Assembly: GCA_013285425.1 (NCBI GenBank)
Contig: CP053447.1
Coordinates: 3,478,001-3,542,000, forward strand
Direction of reading: 5' to 3'
DNA: 64,000 bases
Origin: Ignavibacteriota bacterium
GTDB lineage: Bacteria; Bacteroidota; Ignavibacteria; Ignavibacteriales; Ignavibacteriaceae
This document shows, piece after piece, positions 6,772 to 15,693 of this stretch. The notes under the pieces are model-generated. The model had not been told where the DNA came from, made no database searches, and was given only the letters and a program-made list of their open reading frames with translations. The first letter of the stretch is position 1. Every line of letters begins with the position of its first letter. The translations under genes and the position numbers were made by a program.

Positions 6772-9357
6772 CTACAAAAAGTCAGCAACTATCTTCCCTA
6801 CTTTTGACAATGCAGGAACAATTTGACTAACATCCTTACCGCCGGCAGTTGCAAGATGCGGGCGACCGCCACCGCCCCCGCCCACTAATTTAGCGAGTTC
6901 GCCTACTATTTTTCCCGCGCTAAGATTTTTATCTTTTATAAGATCATCACTAACAACGCAAACGATACCAACCTTATCCTCAATCTGAGCAATTAAAACT
7001 CCGATACCAGATTTGATTTTATTTCTCATTTCATCGCCGAATGATTTCAGCTCATCCATTGAATCAGCCTGAACCTTACCTTTAAATATTTTTACACTTT
7101 TTTCTTCAGATGAAAGTGAAAAAATATGATCAAGCTGTTCAAGTTTATCTTTCATTTTTAGTTCAGCAATTTCCTTTTCGAGTTTTTTCTTTGAATCAAT
7201 CAGTTCTTCAATTTTTTGTTCTGATAATTTTAATTGTTCCTGTTGAGATTGAATGAATTTTTCAACACCGGCTCCTGTAACAGCTTCTATTCTGCGGACT
7301 CCGCTTGCAATAGAAGATTCACTGAGAATTTTAAACAAACCGATCTCTGATGAATTATGAACATGGGTTCCGCCGCAGAATTCCAAAGTAAAATCACCAA
7401 ACTGAACTACATTAACTTTATCACCATACTTATCGCCAAAGAACATCAAAGCGCCCATTTTTTTTGCTTCATCAAACGGAGTATTACGATGATGTTTTAA
7501 CGGATAGTTCTTTCTTGTTTGCTCATTAACTATTGATTCAATTTTTTGTATCTCCTCATTGGTTAATTTCGCAAAGTGTGTAAAATCAAATCGCAGTCTA
7601 TCCGGTCCCACATAAGAACCTGCCTGTTGAACATGTGTTCCTAACACCTCTCTTAAAGCCTTATGTAAAAAATGTGTTACCGAATGATTACGCATTATAT
7701 CCCACCGTCTGTTTTCATCAACCTCAGCAATTACTTCAGCTCCGGGCTTTAGCAATTGATTATCAGCAGAGCTAAGCACATGAATAATCTGATCATTGAT
7801 CTTTGTTACATCAATTACATTGTAAGATTGAGAACCAATTATAATTTTGCCAAGATCATCAACCTGACCTCCCGACTCAACATAGAAAGGCGATCTATCA
7901 AGAATTACCAGGGTATTATCACCATTATTTTTTACTCCAACCACTACAGCTTTTGATTGTAATTCATCATAACCGGTAAAGACTGTTGGGCCGGAGCTAA
8001 CAAGATCAAATCCTGATAAATCATTTAAGTTAACATTTACAGCAGCAAATTTATCTTTTGATGCTTCTCTTCCACGCTCTTTTTGTTCATTCATTAATTT
8101 GTTAAAGCCTTCCTCATCAATTGCAAAGTTTATTTCGCGTGCCATAACATTTGTAAGATCAGCAGGGAAGCCATAAGTATCATAAAGTTTAAATACTTCA
8201 TCTCCTGGTATCACCTTAAGGTTTTGTTTAATCAATCTTTTGACCACTTCATCAAACAATTCTATTCCGCGATCAAGAGTAGAGTTAAAACTTTCTTCTT
8301 CTGCTTTAATAACTTTTTTAACATATTCTTTTTTCTCAATAACTTCCGGAAAGACATCACCCATCGTATCGGTAATAATATCTACAAGTTTATAAAGGAA
8401 AGGCTCATTTAGATTTATTTTTCTTCCATAGCGTGCTGCACGTCTTAAAATCCTTCTGAGCACATAACCTCTTCCATCATTACCCGGAACAGCACCATCA
8501 GCAATTGCAAAAGTTAACGCACGGATATGATCCGCAATAACTCTCATCGGAATCTTGTCTTCTTCTTTGTCATATTTTATCTTAGAAAGTTTGGAGACCT
8601 TTTCAATTATTGAAGTAAAGACATCGGTATCGTAATTTGATTTTTTATTTTGAAGAACAGCACATACCCGCTCGAATCCCATTCCGGTATCAACATGTTT
8701 TGCAGGAAGTTCATTCAGTTTTCCGTTTTCATCTCTGTTATATTGGATAAAAACCAGATTCCATATTTCAATACATTCGGGTGAGCCGGCATTTACCAGA
8801 TCGGGGTTTTTATAATCATCACCAACATTAATATGTATCTCTGAACAAGGACCACAGGGACCGGTTTCACCCATTTCCCAAAAATTATCTTTTTCTCCGA
8901 ACCTTAAAATGTTTTTTGGATTTATATCTGTTTCAGATTTCCAGAATTCAAAAGCCTCATCATCATTTTTATAAACCGTAGCCCACAACCTTTCTTTTGG
9001 CAGCTTCCAGACTTCTGTTAATAATTCCCATGCCCATTTTATAGCTTCTTTTTTATAATAATCTCCAAAAGACCAGTTACCAAGCATTTCAAAAAATGTA
9101 TGATGAAAAGTATCGTGTCCTACTTCTTCAAGATCGTTGTGTTTGCCTGAGACCCGAATACATTTTTGAGTATCAACAGCACGTTTATAATCTCTTGTTC
9201 CCAAGCCAAGGAATACATCTTTAAATTGATTCATACCCGCGTTTGTAAAGAGCAAAGTAGGGTCATCAAAAGGAACAACCGGTGCAGATTGAACGAGTCT
9301 ATGCTCTTTATTTTTAAAAAAATCAAAGAACTGCTGGCGGATTTGTTGTGATGTCAT
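6772..9357 (-). CDS. alaS: alanine--tRNA ligase
   Basis: This 861-residue protein is close to the usual AlaRS length. The N-terminal class II core shows HHTFFEMLGNWSFGDY and GPCGPCSEIH. The editing and metal-binding domain has HSVTHFLHKALREVLG and later CGGTHV. A coiled-coil Lys/Glu stretch precedes the C-Ala domain, which ends with GGGGGGRPHLATAGG. It charges tRNA-Ala and removes mischarged Ser or Gly. Start ATG at 9357. The gene is divergent from the sigma/TonB fusion across a 150-base spacer. Complete, with no missing motif. Confidence 0.98.
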   Translation of the reverse strand: MTSQQIRQQFFDFFKNKEHRLVQSAPVVPFDDPTLLFTNAGMNQFKDVFLGLGTRDYKRAVDTQKCIRVSGKHNDLEEVGHDTFHHTFFEMLGNWSFGDYYKKEAIKWAWELLTEVWKLPKERLWATVYKNDDEAFEFWKSETDINPKNILRFGEKDNFWEMGETGPCGPCSEIHINVGDDYKNPDLVNAGSPECIEIWNLVFIQYNRDENGKLNELPAKHVDTGMGFERVCAVLQNKKSNYDTDVFTSIIEKVSKLSKIKYDKEEDKIPMRVIADHIRALTFAIADGAVPGNDGRGYVLRRILRRAARYGRKINLNEPFLYKLVDIITDTMGDVFPEVIEKKEYVKKVIKAEEESFNSTLDRGIELFDEVVKRLIKQNLKVIPGDEVFKLYDTYGFPADLTNVMAREINFAIDEEGFNKLMNEQKERGREASKDKFAAVNVNLNDLSGFDLVSSGPTVFTGYDELQSKAVVVGVKNNGDNTLVILDRSPFYVESGGQVDDLGKIIIGSQSYNVIDVTKINDQIIHVLSSADNQLLKPGAEVIAEVDENRRWDIMRNHSVTHFLHKALREVLGTHVQQAGSYVGPDRLRFDFTHFAKLTNEEIQKIESIVNEQTRKNYPLKHHRNTPFDEAKKMGALMFFGDKYGDKVNVVQFGDFTLEFCGGTHVHNSSEIGLFKILSESSIASGVRRIEAVTGAGVEKFIQSQQEQLKLSEQKIEELIDSKKKLEKEIAELKMKDKLEQLDHIFSLSSEEKSVKIFKGKVQADSMDELKSFGDEMRNKIKSGIGVLIAQIEDKVGIVCVVSDDLIKDKNLSAGKIVGELAKLVGGGGGGRPHLATAGGKDVSQIVPALSKVGKIVADFL

Positions 9358-9453
9358 ATTTACCTTTGTAAAAATTAAGTAGGTAAAAATAACAAAATGA
9401 CGCTTAAGCTTAAACAGGAAATGCTGATTATCAACGATTCTAATTGATTGATT

Positions 9454-9482
9454 TTGGCAATGAAATTGATGAAATAACTTTC
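9454..9482 (+). promoter_or_regulatory. possible Bacteroidota-type promoter for the sigma/TonB fusion
   Basis: TTG at 9454-9456 and TAACTTTC at 9475-9482 are 18 bases apart. This approximates the -33 TTG / -7 TANNTTTG promoter described for Bacteroidota, 25 bases before the fusion start. The last base of the -7 box does not match. Confidence 0.3.
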
Positions 9483-9507
9483 CTATTAATAATTATTAAA
9501 TAAAACG

Positions 9508-12501
9508 ATGTCAGTTAGTAAACAAACCTCCGATAGTGAATTATTGCTTCAAATTGTGGGCTATAATCAGGAAGCATATTTACACCTTTATAACCGCTAC
9601 TCAGCAACTATTTATTCTTTAATCAAAGAGATAGTTTCAAATCCAAAACTTTCTGAAAAGATTTTAATAAATGTTTTTTCAGTATTTCTTAAACGGATTG
9701 AATATTACAGTACTACCAGTAACAATGTTTTTACCTGGCTAACTCTTTTGGCAAGAAATATCTCGCTTGATGTTGTAAAAAGAATGAAATTTATGGAAGA
9801 TATTCCAATTTATTCTGATGATTATGAAATTGAATTTATACTGCCAAATCTTTCCAACGAAATTGATCTGTTAAATCTTGATGAGAGAGCAATACTTGCT
9901 GAAAAAGTAAAATTATGGAAATCGCATTTAAGCGAAATTCAAAATCTTATCTTTTCTCTGGTATATTTTGAGGGATTAAATGATGAAGAGATTGCCAAAC
10001 GCCTAACCGTTCCGGTATCACAGGTCAGAAACAAACTTATTGTAATAATGGATGTGCTCTATCAGCAGTTTACTGGTAAACCAGCATCCTCAGTTAAGAA
10101 CAGTGAAGTTTTTGATTTAATTAAACTCGAGCCGCTTGGCTGCATTACTTCTGAAGAAAAAATTATATTAAATAACCTCAGAGAAAACGATCCGGAGTTT
10201 TTGTGGAAAGAATTAGGAGAAGTTCAAAACTTAATTGCATTACTTTCGGCAACAGTTCCAATTGTTTATCCGCCGAATGATTTGAGTGATCATCTGAGTA
10301 AGATTTTTATAGAAATACTTCAAGGTGCAGAAGTTGAATATCCAATAATTACTCCCGAACCGCAGGTAATAAACCAGCAAAATGATCCGCTGCCGGATGT
10401 GATTAAGATAAATGAAATACTTGAAAAGAAGGAAAAAGAAACTCAAATAAAACTTAGTGAACCTTATCAGGATAAAACTGATTCATTAAAAAAACCATCG
10501 GCTCAGCCAATAAAAGAAAAAGCAGTGGAAATTTCTGCAAATCAGCAGAAGAATGAGCCAACACAACAACTTAACGAAATAAGCAATAAGAATATTGAAG
10601 AAATTCCTAAACCAAGTGAGCCGCAAAAGTTCAGACAAGAACCGGCACTTTCTGTGGTCGAGAATAAAGTACAGACTACGCCGCCAGTAACTACACCGGC
10701 TTTTAAGCAGAACAGACCTCAACCGTTTTCTGCAAAAGATGATGTTGTTGTCAGAAATAAGCTTACTCCAACAAGCAGTATAAATCTTAAAGATTTATTC
10801 AAGAATGATAAACCTCTTCCGAGTAAACCAGAGCCTGTTACTCTTAAAGATTTAGAAGAACAAATTAAAGCACCAATAAAACAAGAAGTGATTGAGCAGA
10901 GGAAAAAAGATGAACCTGATAAAGTTATTATTAAACAAAGCAATGCTGCTGAAGTGGAAAAACCTGTTAGGGAAACTTTTGAAAACAGAACTATTGAAAA
11001 CAACTCTGATATTAAGCTCAAGACTAATATCCCGCCTAAAGAGTCAAAGTTATCAGAAACAACCAGTAATATTGAAAAGCAAGAGAGTAAGTCTGAAAAG
11101 ACAGAAGACCAGAGCAGTAAGGAAAAAGTTGATATTAAGGAAACCAAAACAAATCTGCCTGTTAATGAAAAATTAAGTCAAGACGATGGATCTTTGGAAA
11201 TAAAAGGTGATATTAAAATAAGATCACACGCTGTTGATAGAACTGTCAGAACATTAAGTAGTGCTAATTATAAAACTGAAACTTCTAAGGAAACAAAGCC
11301 CGCGGTAAATGAAAGACCGGTTACTCCTTCTGTAGCACAAGAACCAAAACCTATTGCTAAGGAACAGCTAAAAAGTGAATCAGTTAATCAGATTGTTGAA
11401 AATAAAAATGCTGTACCCACACCGGTACAATCAAAGCAAAACATTCCTGTAAAAAAAGCAGAACAACCGGCTGAAGTGAAGACAGCGGATACAAAATCGT
11501 ATCAAGAACCTGTAAAAATAAAACCCCAGATTGAAAAAACTTCATTAAAGATCAGGGAAACCAGATTTGAAGATAGTGAAAACCAGCAAAACGAAACTGT
11601 AAAAATCAGCAATAAGGAGTCAGAAAAGCCGCCAATTCAAAAAAGCAGTAAAGAAGATGTTGTTAAAGCATCTGTCCCGGTAGAAAAAACCAGAATACAT
11701 GTTAATGAAAGAGATTCTGAACCGGAAATAAAACCTGATATAAGTGATAATAAAGAAGTTTTGCTCCTTAAGAAAAAATTAAAAAGAAATGTAATGATTT
11801 CCGCAGCAGTGGTTTTAATCTTAATTGTATCAGGAGTGTTTTTATTTATTCATTTGCAATCGAGTAACGAGAGTAAAATTTCAGAATTACAAAAACCAGT
11901 AGAACAGAAACAAACAGTTGAAACTATCAATGAAGTAGTTCCTGAAGAAAATGTGCAGATAGTTATGCCTGAGGAAACCGCTCCGGTAAAGGTTGAGGAA
12001 TCTGAAAAAACAGCTAAGAATGAGCCCAAGGTAAAGTTACCTCCATTACCCGAGAGTATTAATAAAGAAGAAAGTACATACTTCGCTTTGAATGAAGGCA
12101 ATAATCCATTGGTAGAAGAAAAAAAGGAAACTAAACAAATTGCAGCAGCAAAAACTGAAACTATAATTCCCCCAACTAAGAAAGCTCCGGGAGAAGAAGA
12201 ACCTTCATTCTTTGTTGCTGTTGAAGAAATGCCTCAGTTAATTGGCGGGATGAAAGAGCTGCAGACTAAAATAAAATATCCTGATATTGCTAAACGGGTT
12301 GGTGTAGAAGGGAAAGTTCTTGTTCAGGCACTTGTTGATGAAAACGGAGATGTAGTTTCGGTTAAAACTTTAAAAGGTATTGGCGCTGGCTGTGATGAAG
12401 AAGCAATGGATGCTGTAAAGAAAAGCAAATTTGTTCCTGGAAAACAACGTGGTAAGAATGTTAAAGTTCAGGTTACTATTCCAATTGTGTTTAAAAAATA
12501 G
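9508..12501 (+). CDS. sigma-70-like / RskA-like / TonB C-terminal fusion protein
   Basis: This is one uninterrupted frame of 997 residues. Residues 9-95 resemble ECF sigma region 2 (NQEAYLHLYNRYSATIY, then VFTWLTLLARNISLDVVKR). Residues 130-186 resemble region 4 (LIFSLVYFEGLNDEEIAKRL). Residues 200-272 resemble the N-terminal part of RskA-type anti-sigma factors (LGCITSEEKIIL, DPEFLWKELGEVQNLIALL). A very long Lys/Glu/Pro-rich, probably disordered linker runs to about 755. One membrane helix follows at about 760-785 (NVMISAAVVLILIVSGVFLF), then a periplasmic linker, then a TonB C-terminal domain at about 900-997 (YPDIAKRVGVEGKVLVQALVDENG, split here as YPDIAKRVGVEGKV and LVQALVDENG). The domains suggest a membrane-tethered regulator or a TonB protein with a captured sigma-like head. 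The combined function is unknown. Confidence 0.85.
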   Translation: MSVSKQTSDSELLLQIVGYNQEAYLHLYNRYSATIYSLIKEIVSNPKLSEKILINVFSVFLKRIEYYSTTSNNVFTWLTLLARNISLDVVKRMKFMEDIPIYSDDYEIEFILPNLSNEIDLLNLDERAILAEKVKLWKSHLSEIQNLIFSLVYFEGLNDEEIAKRLTVPVSQVRNKLIVIMDVLYQQFTGKPASSVKNSEVFDLIKLEPLGCITSEEKIILNNLRENDPEFLWKELGEVQNLIALLSATVPIVYPPNDLSDHLSKIFIEILQGAEVEYPIITPEPQVINQQNDPLPDVIKINEILEKKEKETQIKLSEPYQDKTDSLKKPSAQPIKEKAVEISANQQKNEPTQQLNEISNKNIEEIPKPSEPQKFRQEPALSVVENKVQTTPPVTTPAFKQNRPQPFSAKDDVVVRNKLTPTSSINLKDLFKNDKPLPSKPEPVTLKDLEEQIKAPIKQEVIEQRKKDEPDKVIIKQSNAAEVEKPVRETFENRTIENNSDIKLKTNIPPKESKLSETTSNIEKQESKSEKTEDQSSKEKVDIKETKTNLPVNEKLSQDDGSLEIKGDIKIRSHAVDRTVRTLSSANYKTETSKETKPAVNERPVTPSVAQEPKPIAKEQLKSESVNQIVENKNAVPTPVQSKQNIPVKKAEQPAEVKTADTKSYQEPVKIKPQIEKTSLKIRETRFEDSENQQNETVKISNKESEKPPIQKSSKEDVVKASVPVEKTRIHVNERDSEPEIKPDISDNKEVLLLKKKLKRNVMISAAVVLILIVSGVFLFIHLQSSNESKISELQKPVEQKQTVETINEVVPEENVQIVMPEETAPVKVEESEKTAKNEPKVKLPPLPESINKEESTYFALNEGNNPLVEEKKETKQIAAAKTETIIPPTKKAPGEEEPSFFVAVEEMPQLIGGMKELQTKIKYPDIAKRVGVEGKVLVQALVDENGDVVSVKTLKGIGAGCDEEAMDAVKKSKFVPGKQRGKNVKVQVTIPIVFKK

Positions 12502-12530
12502 TATTGATTAACAGCAATTAAAAAGGCACG

Positions 12531-12559
12531 AGGAGTCTGTAAAATAATTTGTGTAAATG
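12531..12559. repeat. IS256-family element, left terminal inverted repeat
   Basis: The sequence begins AGGAGTCTGTAAAATAATTT and ends GTGTAAATG. It matches the reverse complement of 13964-13991 apart from a two-base insertion and one missing base. It marks the transposase 3' end of the element. Confidence 0.75.
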
Positions 12560-12569
12560 AGTTTTATTG

Positions 12570-13793
12570 TTAAAGAACATTTATTAATCTCTGTTCAAAA
12601 ATAATTGATAAATGTGATAATGCAACAGTCCAGTTTTGCACCGGCATAATAGTCCATTTTTTAGAGATATCTCTGTAAACTAAGAAAAGCATTTTTTTCA
12701 GTGCATCATCCAGCCAAAGGCTGGCAAGCTATTGGGAAAAATACTTCTTTGTTTTGTAACCTTTCTAAACTGACGATGCACAGCCTCAACTGCATTGGTA
12801 GTGTAAATGATTCTTCTAATTTCATCAGGATACTTGAAAAAAGTAGAAGCGTGCTGCTAGTTCTGTTTCCAGGTTCTGATTGATAAAGAATATTTCTTTC
12901 CCCAGTTTTCTTCAAGTCTGTCAAGAGCAATAAGAGCAGCTTCTTCAGTTGGTGCTGAATAAACTAATCGAAGTTCTTTCATAAATGATTTCTGATCTTT
13001 GCTTGCAATGTATCTAAGTGTATTCCTGATTAAGTGAATGATACAAAGTTGTATTTCTGTTCCAGGGAAAACTGTATTGATTGCCCCTGGAAAACCCTTC
13101 AATCCATCAACACAAGCAATCAGAATATCCTGGAGACCCCGGTTCTTTAATTCAGTTAAAACACTAAGCCAGAAGTTAGAACCTTCCGCTTCACTTACCC
13201 ACAAGCCCAGTAGATCCTTTCTACCGGTAATATCAAGCGCCAGGCAAGTGTAAGCTGCTTTATTAGTTACCTTTCCTTCGCTGGTAATGAATGGCATCAA
13301 AAAAGACTATTGGGTAAACTGATTCAAGTGGTCGATTGTGCCACTGTTTTGCCAGATCGATTATTTTATCAGTTATTTGGGATACAAGTGTTGCACTTAT
13401 ATCCAGACCGTAGAATTCTTGTACGTGTGATTGAATATCTCTTGTGGTCATTCCTTTTGCATACATTGAGATAATTTTATCTTCAATTGGTCCAAGAGTT
13501 CTCTCATACTTTTTTACTATAACCGGCTCAAATGAACCATTGCGATCTCTGGGTACTGTAAGTTCTATTTCTCCGTAGTCATTCTTTAGAGTCTTGTGGG
13601 TTTTACCATTTCGGCTGTTACCGGTGTTCTTTCCTGCGGGGGAGTATTTTTCATACCCGAGGTGTTCGGTAAGCTCTGCATCAAGCATTCCCTCAAGGGA
13701 GGCTTTAATGATTTTCTTGATGGCTCCGTTTTCTCCCATCAAGTCTTGATAGGTCTTTGCTGTTTTTAGATCGGCTTTAAGCTACTCGACCAT
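12570..13793 (-). pseudogene. IS256-family (mutator-type) transposase, inactivated
   Basis: The coding trace starts at ATG 13793 and runs to TAA at 12570. Recognisable parts are LDAELTEHLGYEKYSP, PRDRNGSFEPVIVKKY, the first catalytic Asp in FFDAIHYQ, ILIACVDGLKGFPGAI with the second Asp, LCIIHLIRNTLRYIASKD, APTEEAALIALDRLEENWG, then PDEIRRIIYTTNAVEAVHRQ and a terminal DDALKKMLFLVYRDISKKW. Damage is of four kinds: TAG at 13782-13784 as codon four, a frameshift near 13275 after DAIHYQ, TAG near 12858, and another frameshift near 12725. It cannot make a working enzyme unless complemented. Confidence 0.9.
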
Positions 13794-13908
13794 TCCGGGA
13801 GTAAGCCTGCCTGCGGAAGGCAGGTTCCATTGTGTAAATCTCCTTTCGGATAATAGTTAAAAGTAATTAGTTTTTTACAATTTGAAAACCCTTAACGGAT
13901 TTTCGCCA

Positions 13909-13947
13909 AGTTAAGTGCTGTTCCGCTACGCTCCACAGCACTTAACT
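13909..13947. repeat. perfect 13-bp inverted repeat (hairpin)
   Basis: AGTTAAGTGCTGT at 13909-13921 is exactly complementary to ACAGCACTTAACT at 13935-13947, with a 13-base loop TCCGCTACGCTCC. It lies inside the IS right end, with no U run beside it, so it is not a clear terminator. Confidence 0.7.
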
Positions 13948-13963
13948 AATTTCTTACTTTAAC

Positions 13964-13991
13964 CATTTACACAGAATTATTTACACTCCTG
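13964..13991. repeat. IS256-family element, right terminal inverted repeat
   Basis: On the minus strand this reads AGGAGTGTAAAATAATTC then TGTGTAAATG, the partner of the repeat at 12531-12559. It is on the transposase 5' side. Confidence 0.75.
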
Positions 13992-14022
13992 GGATTTGTT
14001 TTTAGCAATTCCTCCTAAACAA

Positions 14023-15159
14023 TTAGTTGGTGAATTTAAATTTCCAAACTCCTCTCATTCCATAGTCCCAAACTTTATCTGTACTGTATCCTAAAAACAA
14101 GCAATTATTAAATGCTATCATATAGGAAATACCAGGATAGATTTCTAATTTTTCATCTATTGCGGTCAAACCTTTATTAAATTCTTCCCATCTTTCATTA
14201 TTCCAATACAATACTCCATTATTAGTTGTTGCAATAAATATTTTATTGCCAATAAAAGCTAAACTATGTGCAACCTGCAAAGTACCATTATGTTTTGGTA
14301 AAGTATCTTTATACATTTTCCAAAAATCATTAATATAATACCTTATACCTTGTTGTGTTGCTGCAAAAAGTGTGTCATTGTGGTATAATAAATCTTGTGC
14401 ACCAAAATACTTATCATCATAATTAAGTCCTTTTGTTGTAAAACAATTGTATCCACCCGTATCCACCAGCGCTATAAAATGTGATATAGCCTCAGCACTT
14501 AATAAATATTGGTCGTATATGTTTTTTTTAATGAGTTTATAAGAAGCAGTTTCCCGGATACCATTTTGTTTATAGCATTCGTCTTCAACAAAAGGATTAG
14601 TATAAAGGGAGTCACCTATGATCTGTAAAGTTGAATCAGGCTTAATAATGCACATCTGATACTGACCAAATGAACGACCCGGGACTATTAAAATAGTATT
14701 ATTTATCGTTTCAATATCAGAAATTTCAATTGGTATATCGATAGGTATAAGGTTAACATTGCCACTAGCATTTATTTTTCCTAATCTTTTATTAATGCTC
14801 TGTGCAGGCGCGACTAATAGATCACTATTAAATAGTGTTATTGCAGAAACCCCGTATTCGAAATTACTATTGCTTGGCAACACAATTTTCTTCCAATTGA
14901 TTCCATCGTTCGTTTTATATAATCCACCATTTATCCCAGACCCAAAAACATACAATTCTTCTTTTATTATCTTAAATCCCTTTACATCCATCCCGTTAAA
15001 CTCATTTATTCTATACCAATGTTGGTTATTTTCATAAGGCGGTGCAATGGTATTACTACAGCATGGTATAGTTAATAAGATAATTGTGATTATTGTGTAA
15101 ACAAAAGGTATAATCAAAAATTTAACCTTTAAGCTACAAGTGGTAAGTTTTTTTTTCAT
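14023..15159 (-). CDS. unknown secreted or lipoprotein-like protein, probable beta-propeller
   Basis: I do not recognise a named family. The 378-residue protein starts with a basic stretch and a hydrophobic segment (about 13-31) ending ILLTIPCCSNT; one of the two cysteines could be lipidated, but the box is not canonical. The rest is made of short repeats of the form G-x-Y-x-x-x-x-x-x-W followed by beta strands, for example GGLYKTNDGINWKK, GIRYYINDFWKMY and GVLYWNNERWEEF. This is typical of secreted beta-propellers (two-component-regulator-propeller or sialidase-like). Base composition is very AT-rich. It lies upstream of the dead IS and downstream of a GATA repeat. Confidence 0.6.
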   Translation of the reverse strand: MKKKLTTCSLKVKFLIIPFVYTIITIILLTIPCCSNTIAPPYENNQHWYRINEFNGMDVKGFKIIKEELYVFGSGINGGLYKTNDGINWKKIVLPSNSNFEYGVSAITLFNSDLLVAPAQSINKRLGKINASGNVNLIPIDIPIEISDIETINNTILIVPGRSFGQYQMCIIKPDSTLQIIGDSLYTNPFVEDECYKQNGIRETASYKLIKKNIYDQYLLSAEAISHFIALVDTGGYNCFTTKGLNYDDKYFGAQDLLYHNDTLFAATQQGIRYYINDFWKMYKDTLPKHNGTLQVAHSLAFIGNKIFIATTNNGVLYWNNERWEEFNKGLTAIDEKLEIYPGISYMIAFNNCLFLGYSTDKVWDYGMRGVWKFKFTN

Positions 15160-15278
15160 AGAATTATCCCCGGCTATCCCTTATTTTAGTTTTTGGAAAT
15201 GGTGGTTATGGGTAAATAATTTTTTTTGTTTGGGAGAGTACGTAAGAGAAGAAGCTCTATCATCTTCCAAAATTTGCT

Positions 15279-15298
15279 GATAGATAGATAGATAGATA
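15279..15298. repeat. tetranucleotide repeat (GATA)5
   Basis: Five perfect GATA units lie 120 bases upstream of the start of the minus-strand gene ending at 14023. Short tandem repeats in that position can vary in length by slippage; whether this one does is unknown. Confidence 0.85.
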
Positions 15299-15596
15299 GC
15301 AATCGTGCCAGAATTTATAATAGTTGGCTTTCAAAAGCATCCCTTAAAATTTCTAAACTGTAATTTTCTAAAACAAAAGTAAACAATAAGATAGTTTTCT
15401 TCAATAGATAAAAATATTTACTAGAATAAAAATTATATTAATTTTGTATTAACAACAGCAAGTATTATTCCTAAAGTATAGATTGGTTTTCCAAGAGATT
15501 TTTATTCAGGCAGGTAAAAAAGTTCAAAAGAAATTTTACAAAATTACAATTTGTAAAAATATTAGCGATAAATATGACGCAGAAAAAAAATTAACT

Positions 15597-15624
15597 TTAA
15601 AAAAGGCGATCAAAAGACCGCCTT
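15597..15624 (-). terminator. intrinsic terminator after the cytochrome relic
   Basis: On the minus strand AAGGCG (15619-15624 side) pairs with CGCCTT (15603-15608), followed by a U run. It is about 70 bases downstream of the cytochrome pseudogene stop. Confidence 0.75.
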
Positions 15625-15693
15625 ATAATTGTTAAATGTTCAAGGAAAGAAATAAAACTAAATCATTAAACACTAATCATATAACATTAAACA

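Larger units (their letters stand above)
12531..13991 (-). mobile_element. decayed IS256-family insertion sequence
   Basis: The element is about 1.46 kb, bounded by near-identical 28-29 base inverted repeats and filled by one broken mutator-type transposase on the minus strand. It starts 29 bases after the sigma/TonB gene stop and ends 31 bases before the stop of the unknown gene at 14023, so it lies between genes and disrupts none. I saw no 8-9 base target duplication, which fits an old insertion. Immediately inside the right end there is a perfect 13-base hairpin. Confidence 0.82.
15160..15693. other. 534-bp gene-free stretch
   Basis: No coding frame with family signal was seen on either strand. 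It holds five tandem GATA units (15279-15298), an eight-base inverted repeat TTTACAAA / TTTGTAAA (15535-15557) and a minus-strand terminator near 15597-15624. The part next to 15159 should contain the promoter of the unknown minus-strand gene. Confidence 0.6.

Noticed and set aside
10719..11147. Long minus-strand frame inside the sigma/TonB linker
   Set aside because: It mirrors the Lys/Glu-rich low-complexity coding on the plus strand and shows only Ser/Leu runs.
12706..12930. Small separate gene on the minus strand within the IS
   Set aside because: It is a wrong-frame reading over the end of the broken transposase; the conserved PDEIRRIIYTTNA segment lies in the neighbouring frame.
12521..14000. 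Target-site duplication next to the IS ends
   Set aside because: Bases outside the two ends (GGCACG side and GGGATTTG side) do not match each other over 8-9 positions.
15279..15298. GATA repeats as a CRISPR-like array
   Set aside because: The unit is four bases with no spacers.
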